The position numbers were made by a program, and so were the translations under genes. A stretch of 50,944 bases of DNA, from contig CABUWG010000006.1 of the NCBI GenBank assembly GCA_902495305.1, positions 1 to 50,944 on the forward strand, in the 5' to 3' direction. The DNA is from an uncultured Pseudomonadota bacterium (GTDB lineage: Bacteria > Pseudomonadota > Alphaproteobacteria > RF32 > CAG-239). The notes beneath the pieces are model-generated. The model saw nothing but the letters and a program-made list of their open reading frames with translations, did not search any database and was not told the DNA's origin. Of this stretch, positions 42,366 to 50,872 are shown one piece after another; position 1 is the stretch's first letter, and the number at the start of each line of letters is the position of its first letter.

Positions 42366-43193
42366 ATGACATCTACTACACCTTTGATGGCTGGTAAAAA
42401 AGGGCTGATTATGGGCTTGGCTAACGATAAGTCCATTGCCTGGGGGATTGTTCAGGCTCTGCATTCCCAAGGCGCCCAGATTGCAATTTCTTATCAAAAC
42501 GAAGTTTTGGAAAAAAGAGTTCTGCCTCTGGCCGAACAGCTCGGCAGCGATACTTTACTGCTGAAATGTGATGTTTCCGACAGTGCCAGCGTTGAAGCCT
42601 GCTTCAAAGAGCTGGGTGAAAAGTGGGGCAAGATTGACTTTGTTGTTCATGCCATTGCTTTCTCTGATAAGAATGAGCTCAAAGGCCGTACGATTGATAC
42701 GACTTTGGCCAACTTTACCACAACGATGCATATTTCCTGCTATTCTTTCCTGGAAACCTGCCGCTGCGCTTCTCCGATTATGAACGAAGGCGGTTCCGTT
42801 TTGACCCTGACCTATCTGGGCGGTGAGAGAGTATTGCCGAACTATAATATTATGGGTGTTGCCAAAGCCGCTTTGGAAGCTTCGGTTCGCTATGCTGCTG
42901 CCGACATGGGAATGCAGGGTGTGCGCGTTAATGCGATTTCTGCCGGCCCGATTAAGACGCTGGCTGCTTCCGGAATCGGTGATTTTAGAAAAATTCTGCA
43001 CTGGAACGAGTTGAATGCTCCGTTGCGCCGCAATGTTACTCAGGAAGAAGTCGGCATGGCCGCCCTTGGTTTGCTTTCTGCCTGCGGTACCGGCATTACC
43101 GGTGAAGTTATGCATGTTGACTGCGGATATCATATTCAGGGAATGCTGAATTTGGATAATGCTGTCGAAACCGGCAAAATGCTTGCAGAATAA
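42366..43193 (+). CDS. fabI: enoyl-[acyl-carrier-protein] reductase (NADH)
   Basis: 275 aa. GLANDKSIAWGI (17-28) is the FabI version of the NAD-binding loop. Y150, Y160 and K167 form the Y-x6-K active site. It reduces the last double bond in each fatty-acid elongation cycle. It is monocistronic, with its own terminator. Confidence 0.97.
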   Translation: MTSTTPLMAGKKGLIMGLANDKSIAWGIVQALHSQGAQIAISYQNEVLEKRVLPLAEQLGSDTLLLKCDVSDSASVEACFKELGEKWGKIDFVVHAIAFSDKNELKGRTIDTTLANFTTTMHISCYSFLETCRCASPIMNEGGSVLTLTYLGGERVLPNYNIMGVAKAALEASVRYAAADMGMQGVRVNAISAGPIKTLAASGIGDFRKILHWNELNAPLRRNVTQEEVGMAALGLLSACGTGITGEVMHVDCGYHIQGMLNLDNAVETGKMLAE

Positions 43194-43211
43194 ATAGTTT
43201 ATTCATTAAGA

Positions 43212-43244
43212 AAAGCTCCGTTTTTTGTAAACGGGGCTTTTTTT
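43212..43244 (+). terminator. rho-independent terminator of fabI
   Basis: AAAGCTCCGTTT pairs with AAACGGGGCTTT (one G-U), with more T's after. It begins 18 nt after the stop. Confidence 0.85.
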
Positions 43245-43328
43245 GTTTATGAAGTAAAATAGGGCTTGAGTCAGAAAGGGAAAAAGTTATAGTAGTTCTG
43301 TTATCTTTTTAATTTTGCGAGGGGTGTG

Positions 43329-45149
43329 ATGGCGCAGATAAATGAACCTTTTCCGAAGATGGCAGGAAAGAACCGGAGAAAGCTTTTGAGTATTAAACTG
43401 CTTACCAAGGCCGTGACTTATGCTTTTGCCATTTTAGGAATTTTATTTGTGTTGCTGATGGTCGTGGTTATCAGCCTGTTGCGGAAACAAGCCGCGCCGG
43501 CGCAGCCTGTGCCGGAACAGGCCGTCTTATTTGTGAATTTTGATGATACGGTTTCGGAGATCAGAGAAGACACGCTTATTTCCGATATTACCGAAGTGCC
43601 GGGGATGAGCTATTTTGATTTGTTAAAGGCTCTGGGGACGGCAGCAGCGGATCCCCGCATTAAAGCCGTGGTGGCGGAAGTCAGCAATTCTTCGCTCGGG
43701 CTGGCGCAGATTCAGGAATTGCGCAATGTTATCAAGGCTGTTCGTGCCGGCGGCAAAAAAGCTTATATTTATGCGCCGGGGATGGGGGATTTTGGCGGCG
43801 GAACTTCAGAATATTATCTGGCCTCCGCCTTTGACGAGATTTGGATGCAGCCGGATACCGACATCGGGCTGACCGGTATTAGCATAGAAATGCCGTTTTT
43901 GAAAGATTTTTTGGATAAAATCGGCGTAACCCCCGAGTTTTATACCCGTTATGAATATAAAAACGCCGTTGCGCCGCTGTTGTCAAACCAGTTTTCCAAA
44001 GCACATCTGGAAGAGACTTTTAAGCTCGGAAACTCTTTGTTCGGGCGAATTATGGCGGACATCAGCCTTGACCGGAAAATCGGGCTGAAAGATCTGATGA
44101 CGTTGGTTAACAATGCGCCGATCCGTTCAAATGACGGAATTGCGGCCGGATTGATTGATTATACCGCTTACCGGCCGGATATGATTCAGGAGATTACTTC
44201 CCGCTATAAGAATGCAGAAATTGTCAGCGTGTATGATTATCTGGCGCAGCTCAAGCCGGAAGGAAAAAATATGCCGACCGTGGCTTTTTTGGTGATTGAG
44301 GGAACGATAGATACCGGAAAAAGTTTGTATAATCCGGTGCGCAACGAGCTTGTCAGCGGTTCTGAAACCATTGCGCAGTATTTGGACAAGATTGCCAATA
44401 ATCCGCGGGTAAAAGCCTTGGTTTTGCGTGTGAACTCGCCGGGCGGGAGTTATAATGCGGCAAATGAAATCTGGTATGCCTTAAAGAAGATGAAGCTGAC
44501 GCGCAAACTGCCGGTTGTGGTTTCGCAGGGGGATTATGCGGCTTCCGGCGGGTATTTTGTTTCTCTTGCCGGTGATTATGTTTATGCCGAACCTTCGACC
44601 GTTACGGGGTCTATTGGGGTTTTGGGCGGCAAGATTGTGCTGCAGGAACTCTGGAACAAGCTCGGCGTGCATTGGGGGCAGGTCAACTTTGGCCGGAATG
44701 CCGGTTTGCTGACGACAAGCAGGACGTTTTCTGCCAGTGAGAAAGAAGCCTTTAACCGTTCTTTGGACAATGTTTATCGCGATTTTACCGCCAAAACGGC
44801 TCAGGAACGCAAGATTGCACCGGAGAAAATGGATGTTTTGGCACGCGGGCGGGTTTGGACCGGAGAAGATGCTGTCCGGCTTAAGCTGGTGGACGGTATC
44901 GGCGGTGTGAACGAAGCAATTATGAAAGCCAAAGAGCTGGCCGGTATCGGCGCTAAAGAAAAGTTTGAGGTAATCTATTATCCCGAGCCTAAGACATTGG
45001 CTGAAAAGCTTAATGAGATTTTGGAAAACAGTCCGAAGGTGATGCTTGAATCACGTTCAAAACTGGAAAAAGGGCTTATGGAAGAATGGCGCTTGTGGCA
45101 GAGATTGAATTTTGATGCGATATTGCCGCCGTTGAAAGTGGTAATGTGA
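43329..45149 (+). CDS. sppA: signal peptide peptidase SppA, long (two-repeat) form
   Basis: 606 aa, similar to the 67-kDa form. A cytosolic tail and one anchor (residues 28-51) precede two tandem S49 repeats. The lysine of the Lys/Ser dyad is in YEYKNAVAPLL in the first repeat, and the serine is in SQGDYAASGGYF in the second. It degrades leftover signal peptides in the membrane, active side periplasmic. I took the ATG at 43329 over the GTG just before it; GAGGGG is the ribosome site. Confidence 0.93.
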   Translation: MAQINEPFPKMAGKNRRKLLSIKLLTKAVTYAFAILGILFVLLMVVVISLLRKQAAPAQPVPEQAVLFVNFDDTVSEIREDTLISDITEVPGMSYFDLLKALGTAAADPRIKAVVAEVSNSSLGLAQIQELRNVIKAVRAGGKKAYIYAPGMGDFGGGTSEYYLASAFDEIWMQPDTDIGLTGISIEMPFLKDFLDKIGVTPEFYTRYEYKNAVAPLLSNQFSKAHLEETFKLGNSLFGRIMADISLDRKIGLKDLMTLVNNAPIRSNDGIAAGLIDYTAYRPDMIQEITSRYKNAEIVSVYDYLAQLKPEGKNMPTVAFLVIEGTIDTGKSLYNPVRNELVSGSETIAQYLDKIANNPRVKALVLRVNSPGGSYNAANEIWYALKKMKLTRKLPVVVSQGDYAASGGYFVSLAGDYVYAEPSTVTGSIGVLGGKIVLQELWNKLGVHWGQVNFGRNAGLLTTSRTFSASEKEAFNRSLDNVYRDFTAKTAQERKIAPEKMDVLARGRVWTGEDAVRLKLVDGIGGVNEAIMKAKELAGIGAKEKFEVIYYPEPKTLAEKLNEILENSPKVMLESRSKLEKGLMEEWRLWQRLNFDAILPPLKVVM

Positions 45150-45217
45150 ATAAAAATGATTGAAATTTGAATCGTTTTTGAATATTCTAACCCCGTTTGA
45201 TGAAATATTTTTAGGAC

Positions 45218-45511
45218 ATGAAGATGACAATCAGTGCCGAAGATGTAAAAAAGGTGGCTTTTTTATCTCGTTTGAGAATTGATGAAGATAAAGTTGCCGC
45301 CACAGAACAGGAATTTAACAAAATCCTGAACTGGATTGATGAGCTTAATGAGGTAAATACTGACGGTGTTGAGCCGTTGGCTTCCGTCAACGAGCATTTT
45401 ATTGCCATGCGCAAAGATGAAGTGACTGACGGCAATATTCAGGAGGAAGTTTTGCAGAATGCACCGCTCAAGGCGTATGGGTATTATGCGGTGCCGAAAG
45501 TCGTCGAGTAA
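45218..45511 (+). CDS. gatC: Asp/Glu-tRNA amidotransferase subunit C
   Basis: 97 aa. VKKVAFLSRLRIDE, NKILNWIDELNEV and MRKDEVTDG are the GatC blocks. It wraps GatA and GatB together in the complex that converts misacylated Glu-tRNA-Gln and/or Asp-tRNA-Asn. It is separated from gatA by a 220-nt gap with a palindromic element. Confidence 0.95.
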   Translation: MKMTISAEDVKKVAFLSRLRIDEDKVAATEQEFNKILNWIDELNEVNTDGVEPLASVNEHFIAMRKDEVTDGNIQEEVLQNAPLKAYGYYAVPKVVE

Positions 45512-45518
45512 AAACACC

Positions 45519-45662
45519 GGCAGAGAGTTTTCTAAAGCAATTTGATGCGGTCTCGAAAAATTCATGTACTACTTTGTACATTAGAATTTTTCTCGCCTTC
45601 CAAATCACTTTATAAATTCTCTCTGACGGCGTTTTTAGAAGGCAGAGAGTTTTCTAAAGCAA
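45519..45662. repeat. MITE-like palindromic element between gatC and gatA
   Basis: A nearly 50-bp imperfect inverted repeat spans about 45523-45623, folding around ACTTTGTAC. Outer arms begin GAGAGTTTTC and end GAATTCTCTC-like (TAAATTCTCTC). A 22-bp direct repeat beginning GGCAGAGAGT lies at 45519-45540 and again, exactly, at 45641-45662. No frame inside, so it is non-autonomous. The rest of the gap (45663-45734) shows nothing but the gatA ribosome region. Confidence 0.75.
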
Positions 45663-45734
45663 ATTGCAGTTTGACGTGTCTGTCAGACGGGGTCGCGGTA
45701 ATTTTATTTTGGTATTGAACAAGAAAGAAAAAAG

Positions 45735-47201
45735 ATGGCTAAGTTAACAGATTTGACAATTTCTCAGGCTTTGGACGGATTGAAAAAGAAGGAATTTTCC
45801 GCAACCGAGCTGAACAAGGCTTATATTGAGGCTATGGAAAGCAACCGGTCTTATAATGCTTATGTGTTGGAAACGCCGGAAAAAGCGCTTGAACAGGCCA
45901 AGGCTTCCGACGAGCGGTATCAAAACGGTTCGGCGCAGGCTTTGGACGGTATTCCTCTGGGCGTGAAAGATTTGTTTTGCACAAAAGGAATTCGGACAAC
46001 GGCTTGCTCGCATATTCTGGACGGTTTTGTGCCGCCTTATGAATCGACCGTTACCGCGAATCTGTTAAATGCCGGCGTGACTTTTCTCGGCAAGTTGAAT
46101 ATGGACGAGTTTGCCATGGGCGGAAGCAATGAGACCAGTTATTATGGTCCGGCGGTTAATCCGTGGAAAGCCGGCGATGATGACAGAGATCTCGTTGCCG
46201 GCGGGTCTTCCGGCGGTTCGGCTGCTGCCGTGGCTGCCAATATTTGTGCCGGAGCGCTGGGGACGGATACCGGCGGTTCTATCCGTCAGCCCTCGGCTTA
46301 TTGCGGCGTAACCGGAATCAAACCGACTTACGGCCGTTGTTCCCGTTACGGCATTATTGCTTTTGCTTCTTCTCTGGATCAGGCCGGTCCGATTGCAAAA
46401 GATGTGCGGGACTGTGCTTTGCTACTTAAGACAATGTCCGGTCATGATGTTAAAGATTCGACGTCGGCTAATATTGCCGTTCCTGATTTTGAGGCTTTTC
46501 TCGGTCAGGATATCAAGGGCCTGAAAATCGGTATTCCTCAGGAGTACCGTGTTGACGGGATGAGTGCCGATGTGATTAAATATTGGGACAAAGGGATTGA
46601 AATGCTGCGTGCACGCGGTGCCGAAATCGTGGATATTTCCCTGCCGCATACCAAATATGCGCTGGCTGTTTATTATATTATCGCGCCGGCAGAGGCTTCT
46701 TCCAATCTGGCGCGTTATGACGGAGTTCGTTACGGCCTGCGGGTGGACGGAGAGCATTTGGACGAGATGTATGTCAATACCCGCAGCGAAGGTTTTGGCA
46801 AGGAAGTCAAGCGCCGGATTATGATCGGGACTTATGTTCTGTCTGCCGGATATTATGACGCTTATTATCTGAAAGCCCAGAAAGTCCGCCGTCTTATTCG
46901 TGACGATTTCCAAAGAGCCTTTGAAAAATGCGATGTTATTCTGACCCCGACGACGCCGACGCCGGCTTTTCCGGTCGGAGACAAATCCATGCAGGAAAAT
47001 CCGCTGACGATGTGGCTGAATGACGTCTTTACCGTGTCGGTCAATCTGGCCGGACTGCCGGCGATGAGCCTGCCCGCGGGATTGAGCGAAAACGGTTTGC
47101 CGCTCGGGTTGCAGCTGATTGGGCGGGCTTTTGACGAGGGAACAATTTTCAAAACCGCTTCGGCTTTGGAAAAAGATGTGACTTTTAAGGGAGTAAAGTA
47201 A
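45735..47201 (+). CDS. gatA: Asp/Glu-tRNA amidotransferase subunit A
   Basis: 488 aa. The amidase-signature triad is K78 (LGVKDLF), S158 (cis-Ser in GGSSGGSAAAV) and S182 (GTDTGGSIRQ). It hydrolyses glutamine and passes ammonia to GatB. gatB starts 2 nt after the stop. Confidence 0.98.
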   Translation: MAKLTDLTISQALDGLKKKEFSATELNKAYIEAMESNRSYNAYVLETPEKALEQAKASDERYQNGSAQALDGIPLGVKDLFCTKGIRTTACSHILDGFVPPYESTVTANLLNAGVTFLGKLNMDEFAMGGSNETSYYGPAVNPWKAGDDDRDLVAGGSSGGSAAAVAANICAGALGTDTGGSIRQPSAYCGVTGIKPTYGRCSRYGIIAFASSLDQAGPIAKDVRDCALLLKTMSGHDVKDSTSANIAVPDFEAFLGQDIKGLKIGIPQEYRVDGMSADVIKYWDKGIEMLRARGAEIVDISLPHTKYALAVYYIIAPAEASSNLARYDGVRYGLRVDGEHLDEMYVNTRSEGFGKEVKRRIMIGTYVLSAGYYDAYYLKAQKVRRLIRDDFQRAFEKCDVILTPTTPTPAFPVGDKSMQENPLTMWLNDVFTVSVNLAGLPAMSLPAGLSENGLPLGLQLIGRAFDEGTIFKTASALEKDVTFKGVK

Positions 47202-47202
47202 G

Positions 47203-48663
47203 ATGCCGGCGATGATTATTGAAACCGAAAACAACAAATGGGAAGTTATCTGCGGTTTGGAAATTCACTGTCAGATTATTTCTGAATCCAAAATGTACAG
47301 CGGTGCGTCGACGGAATTCGGTGCCGAGCCGAATACGCATGTGTCTTTTGTCGATGCGGCAATGCCCGGAATGCTGCCGACATTGAATGAACAGTGTGTG
47401 CGTCAGGCTGTTAAAACCGGTTTGGGTTTGAATGCCAAGATCAACAAATATTCCGAATTCTCCCGTAAAAACTATTTTTATGCCGATTTGCCGCAGGGGT
47501 ATCAGATTACGCAGTTCCAGCATCCGATTGTCGGCGAAGGTTTTGTTGACGTGGCGTTGGAAGACGGATCTGTTAAGAAAATCGGTATTGAGCGTTTGCA
47601 CATTGAGCAGGATGCCGGGAAATCCATTCATGATCTCGACCCGTGCATGAGTTTTATTGACTTGAACCGTGCCGGTGTGGGGTTGATGGAAATTGTGACC
47701 AAACCGGATTTTCGTTCTCCGGAAGAAGCCGGTGAATTTTTGAAAAAGCTGCGTTCCATTGTCCGTTACTTAGGCACTTGTGACGGCAATATGGATGAAG
47801 GTTCCATGCGTTGCGATGTGAACGTTTCGGTTCGTAAAGTCGGAGAGGACGGTTATCGGACACGGACGGAAATGAAGAATGTCAACAGTATGCGTTTTGT
47901 AATGCAGGCCATTGAAAACGAGGCCAGACGCCATGTGGAAGTTTATGAAGCCGGCGGGACAATCGAGCAGGAAACTCGCCAATTTGATCCGTCTACCGGA
48001 AAGTCAAAAGTGATGCGCAAAAAAGAATTTGCTCATGATTACCGCTACTTCCCTGAGCCTGATTTGTTGCCTTTGCAGCTTTCGGACGAGTATATTGACG
48101 GTATCAAAAAAGATATGGTCGAGCTGCCGGATGCCAAGCGTGAGCGTTTTGTCCGTGACTTGGGCATTACCGAATATGACGCCCGTATTCTTTGTGAGAA
48201 TCGCGAAGTTGCCGAGTTTTTTGAAACGGCAGCCGAGGGCAGGGACGCCAAAAAGGTGGCTAACTGGATGATGGGCGACTTTTTTGCCATGCTTAACAAA
48301 AACGCGCTCAGAATTTCTGAAAGTCCGATCAGCCCCGAAAATCTCGGAATGTTGGTTGATCTGATTGCCAAAGACGTGATTTCGGGCAAAATTGCCAAAG
48401 ACGTGTTTGAGATTATGGCAGAAACCGGTCAGGCGCCTGATAAGATTGTGGAAGAAAAAGGTCTTAAGCAAGTGACGGATACCGGAGCGATTGAGGCACT
48501 TGTCGATGAAGTTATTGCTTCTTCTCCGGAAAACGTTGCTTCTTATAAAGCCGGAAAAAACAATCTTTTGGGCTGGTTTGTCGGACAGGTTATTAAAAAA
48601 TCCCAAGGCAAAGCCAATCCGGCGATTGTGAACAAAATGGTTTCGGAAAAGCTGGCGCAATAA
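47203..48663 (+). CDS. gatB: Asp/Glu-tRNA amidotransferase subunit B
   Basis: 486 aa. WEVICGLEIHCQI, YFYADLPQGYQITQ and HIEQDAGKSIHD are the kinase-like catalytic blocks, and the C-terminal YqeY-like tail ends VNKMVSEKLAQ. It activates the misacylated tRNA and amidates it using ammonia from GatA. The GGGAG ribosome site lies in the gatA end. Confidence 0.98.
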   Translation: MPAMIIETENNKWEVICGLEIHCQIISESKMYSGASTEFGAEPNTHVSFVDAAMPGMLPTLNEQCVRQAVKTGLGLNAKINKYSEFSRKNYFYADLPQGYQITQFQHPIVGEGFVDVALEDGSVKKIGIERLHIEQDAGKSIHDLDPCMSFIDLNRAGVGLMEIVTKPDFRSPEEAGEFLKKLRSIVRYLGTCDGNMDEGSMRCDVNVSVRKVGEDGYRTRTEMKNVNSMRFVMQAIENEARRHVEVYEAGGTIEQETRQFDPSTGKSKVMRKKEFAHDYRYFPEPDLLPLQLSDEYIDGIKKDMVELPDAKRERFVRDLGITEYDARILCENREVAEFFETAAEGRDAKKVANWMMGDFFAMLNKNALRISESPISPENLGMLVDLIAKDVISGKIAKDVFEIMAETGQAPDKIVEEKGLKQVTDTGAIEALVDEVIASSPENVASYKAGKNNLLGWFVGQVIKKSQGKANPAIVNKMVSEKLAQ

Positions 48664-48679
48664 CAGACAGGAAAAAAAT

Positions 48680-49255
48680 ATGGAGCTTTTAGACTGGGCC
48701 GGCAGCTACTGGCCGTATGACGAGGCGGAAGAGGCGGATCGCAAGGCTCTGGTACAGCTCTTGGAAATGCGTAAGAAAAATTCGCTTTCTTTATATAAAA
48801 GAGAGAATTTGACTGCGCATATCACGGTTTCCTGCTGGATTGTCAATGCGCGGCGCAATCATACGCTGCTGGGTTTTCATAATCTGTACAAGCATTGGGG
48901 CTGGTTTGGCGGCCATGCTGACGGCGAGACGGATTTGGTGGCCGTGGCGCGAAGGGAAGCTGCGGAAGAGTGCGGTTTGCAGTCGATGAAGCTGCTGGCT
49001 GAGGAACCGATTGATTTTTGTATTCTCGGGGTAGGGGCGCATTATAAAAATCAAATGCAGGTTCCGGCCCATTTGCATCTGAACTTTACCTATTTGTTTG
49101 AGGCTGACGAGCATGAATTTATCCGCCTCAAGCCTGATGAGAACAAGGCTGTGAGCTGGATTGCAAATGAGCGGCTGCTGGCGGTTACCAATGAGGAGTC
49201 AACAGCGCCGGTTTATAAACGGATTATGGAAAAAGTTAAAGAAAGGAAATTGTAA
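48680..49255 (+). CDS. Nudix hydrolase
   Basis: 191 aa. The Nudix box is complete (GGHADGE, then REAAEECGL), so it should hydrolyse a nucleoside-diphosphate-linked substrate with Mg2+. The preceding WGWFGGHADG is a common lead-in. It lies 16 nt after gatB and overlaps the ZIP start by 1 nt, so these genes read as one operon. The substrate is not predictable. Confidence 0.93.
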   Translation: MELLDWAGSYWPYDEAEEADRKALVQLLEMRKKNSLSLYKRENLTAHITVSCWIVNARRNHTLLGFHNLYKHWGWFGGHADGETDLVAVARREAAEECGLQSMKLLAEEPIDFCILGVGAHYKNQMQVPAHLHLNFTYLFEADEHEFIRLKPDENKAVSWIANERLLAVTNEESTAPVYKRIMEKVKERKL

Positions 49256-50031
49256 TGGACAGTGTCTTTTTACAAGGACTGACCGCGGCGACAATTGCCG
49301 GCCTGATTACCGGTGTCGGCGGATTTATGATTTTTTTGAAAAAACGCTACACGCAGGAAGAGATCAATTTTATGCTCAATATTGCGGCCGGCGTTATGAT
49401 TGCTGCCGCTTTCTTTTCTCTTCTGGTGCCGGCAATGGGGCGGATTATCCGCTTTGATCCGGATGTGCATGTGGCGGCGTTTTGGTATGTCGGTGCGGTT
49501 TTTGCCGGTGTGGCTCTGGTATGGATTTTGAACGCCGTTTTGCCGCATGAGCATAATAATATGGGCCATCACGGTCTGAGCGGTTTTAATTTGCGGAAGG
49601 CCTGGCTTTTTATTATCGCCATTACGCTACATAAAATTCCTGAGGGTTTGGCTGTGGGCGTGGCCTATAGCGCTGAAGACTTTATGAGTCCCGACAGTCT
49701 GGTCATTGGGATTGCCCTGCATAATATTCCGGAAGGGTTGACGATTGCAATTTCTTTGGTGGCAGCCAGATGTTCCCGCCTGAAAGCGGCTCTGACAGCG
49801 GCGGCTGTTGGTCTGATTCAGCCGTTGGGTGCGCTTCTCGGGTTGATGACCATGGGGCTTAGTGAAAAGATTGTGCCTTTGGGAATGGCAATGGCCGGCG
49901 GAACCTTGCTTTTTGTGGTCGTGAATGAAATTTTGCCCGAAACTTATGGAACGCACAAGACGAACAGGTCTGCGTTTGCATTGTTTTTGGGGTTTATTTT
50001 CATGACTTATCTTAATATTGTTTTGGATTAA
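49255..50031 (+). CDS. ZIP family metal transporter
   Basis: 258 aa with eight hydrophobic helices. HKIPEGLAVG and HNIPEGLTIA are the two paired metal-site helices of ZIP proteins, and a His-rich loop (HEHNNMGHHG) lies before the first. It takes divalent metals such as Zn2+ into the cytosol. It starts at the nudix stop (TAATG). Confidence 0.93.
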   Translation: MDSVFLQGLTAATIAGLITGVGGFMIFLKKRYTQEEINFMLNIAAGVMIAAAFFSLLVPAMGRIIRFDPDVHVAAFWYVGAVFAGVALVWILNAVLPHEHNNMGHHGLSGFNLRKAWLFIIAITLHKIPEGLAVGVAYSAEDFMSPDSLVIGIALHNIPEGLTIAISLVAARCSRLKAALTAAAVGLIQPLGALLGLMTMGLSEKIVPLGMAMAGGTLLFVVVNEILPETYGTHKTNRSAFALFLGFIFMTYLNIVLD

Positions 50032-50037
50032 ATTAGT

Positions 50038-50077
50038 AAAATCCCGCAAGTCAATCGTGACAAGCGGGATTTTTTTT
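50038..50077. terminator. terminator after the ZIP gene
   Basis: ATCCCGC and GCGGGAT pair, with an inner GTCA/TGAC stem and ATCG loop, followed by eight T's. It also contains the stop of the convergent small lipoprotein gene. Confidence 0.85.
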
Positions 50078-50363
50078 AATTAGGCGAGCTAAACAGTATG
50101 AACACGACAGGTATAATGCTGCTGCGGGACATGATACTGTTTATCCATTCTGTTTTTTCTGATGCTTGTTTTTGAGATGGCGGAGGGCCGCTCGTTGCAA
50201 AGTTCGGGTGCGGGACAACAGGCGCGGAACTGACCGAATCTCCGGCAATACAATAATAGTATTTGGGCGAGAGCGGTGTGCAGGCCTGATAATAAGATGA
50301 ACAAGAACAACAGACAACTCCCAGAACAAGTATCAGCGCAATAAATAATCTTTGTGTTTTCAT
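50076..50363 (-). CDS. small putative lipoprotein, 95 aa
   Basis: The N-terminal signal is followed by a cysteine group (LVLGVVCCSCSS), so lipidation is likely although the exact Cys is uncertain. The mature part is short, Pro/Ser-rich and without recognised domain. A longer reading upstream would run antisense through the tRNA gene and is not real. The function is unknown. Confidence 0.55.
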   Translation of the reverse strand: MKTQRLFIALILVLGVVCCSCSSYYQACTPLSPKYYYCIAGDSVSSAPVVPHPNFATSGPPPSQKQASEKTEWINSIMSRSSIIPVVFILFSSPN

Positions 50364-50487
50364 AAATAATATATTTTATAATTTGTTTCTGTAAAAAAAT
50401 ATAGAATTTCTGAATGTTGATTGTCAACAGGGATTGTTTTTTGCAAACAGCAAAAGTGGATTTGTGAATAAAAAAATAAAAAAGGTA

Positions 50488-50516
50488 TTGACGGGGCGGA
50501 AAAGATATTATACATA
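50488..50516 (+). promoter_or_regulatory. promoter of the tRNA-Ser gene
   Basis: TTGACG (50488-50493), 17 nt, then TACATA (50511-50516; TATACA at 50509 is an alternative -10). The GGGGCGG after the -35 is unusual. Transcription would begin close to 50522, about 10 nt before the tRNA. Confidence 0.6.
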
Positions 50517-50531
50517 TAAAACCGAACTTGC

Positions 50532-50618
50532 GGAGAGTTGGCAGAGTGGTAATGCAGCAGATTGCTAATCTGTCATCCCGATTGGGATGCATAGGTTCGA
50601 GTCCTATACTCTCCGCCA
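50532..50618 (+). tRNA. tRNA-Ser(GCU), CCA encoded
   Basis: Acceptor stem GGAGAGT/ACTCTCC, discriminator G and an encoded CCA. The anticodon arm GCAGA-TTGCTAA-TCTGT gives anticodon GCT, a long variable arm (CATCCCG..GGGATG) fits serine tRNA, and the T arm is ATAGG-TTCGAGT-CCTAT. It reads AGC/AGU codons. Confidence 0.97.
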
Positions 50619-50629
50619 TTTGTAAAAAG

Positions 50630-50653
50630 CCGGATTTTAAGTCCGGTTTTTTT
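50630..50653 (+). terminator. terminator of the tRNA-Ser transcript
   Basis: CCGGA and TCCGG pair around TTTTAAG, then seven T's. Confidence 0.8.
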
Positions 50654-50725
50654 ATGCGGAGAGCCACTTTTCCGGTAAAACGGTGTTTTCCGGAAAAGTG
50701 CATAGGACTATCCTCAGGAACGTAG
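50647..50725. repeat. 79-bp direct repeat, copy 1, with an internal 11-bp hairpin
   Basis: Identical to 50866-50944 at an offset of 219 nt, including the T tract. Inside, CACTTTTCCGG (50665-50675) and CCGGAAAAGTG (50690-50700) pair perfectly around a 14-nt loop. Confidence 0.95.
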
Positions 50726-50784
50726 GCGCGCTGTGGTTGCTTACGCTTTCCTTGCTTGCCAACGTTTTCTGAGACGTTGCAGAC

Positions 50785-50812
50785 AAAAACAGCCATTACT
50801 TTGGCTGTTTTT
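50785..50812. terminator. terminator-like hairpin between the end repeats
   Basis: AAAAACAGCCA and TGGCTGTTTTT pair perfectly over 11 bp around a 6-nt loop, with T's at the end. Confidence 0.6.
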
Positions 50813-50822
50813 ACTTAGCCGT

Positions 50823-50872
50823 TCTATACCATCCGCCACTTATATGCCTGAGTTTATCTCAGGCTTTTTTTT
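50823..50872 (+). other. tRNA 3'-end-like remnant followed by a terminator
   Basis: CTATACCATCCGCCA (about 50824-50838) closely resembles the real tRNA-Ser end CTATACTCTCCGCCA with two changes, but no body of a tRNA precedes it. GCCTGAG/CTCAGGC and eight T's follow, then copy 2 of the 79-bp repeat. So the sequence 'tRNA end, terminator, repeat' occurs twice in a row. Confidence 0.5.

Noticed and set aside
45523..45623. T-box or other riboswitch before gatA
   Set aside because: It is a simple long palindrome with direct repeats at its borders, lacking any conserved riboswitch core.
50089..50796. 235-codon minus-strand frame at the right end
   Set aside because: It runs antisense through the tRNA-Ser gene, a well-known source of false proteins. 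Only its internal lipoprotein start at 50363 is plausible.
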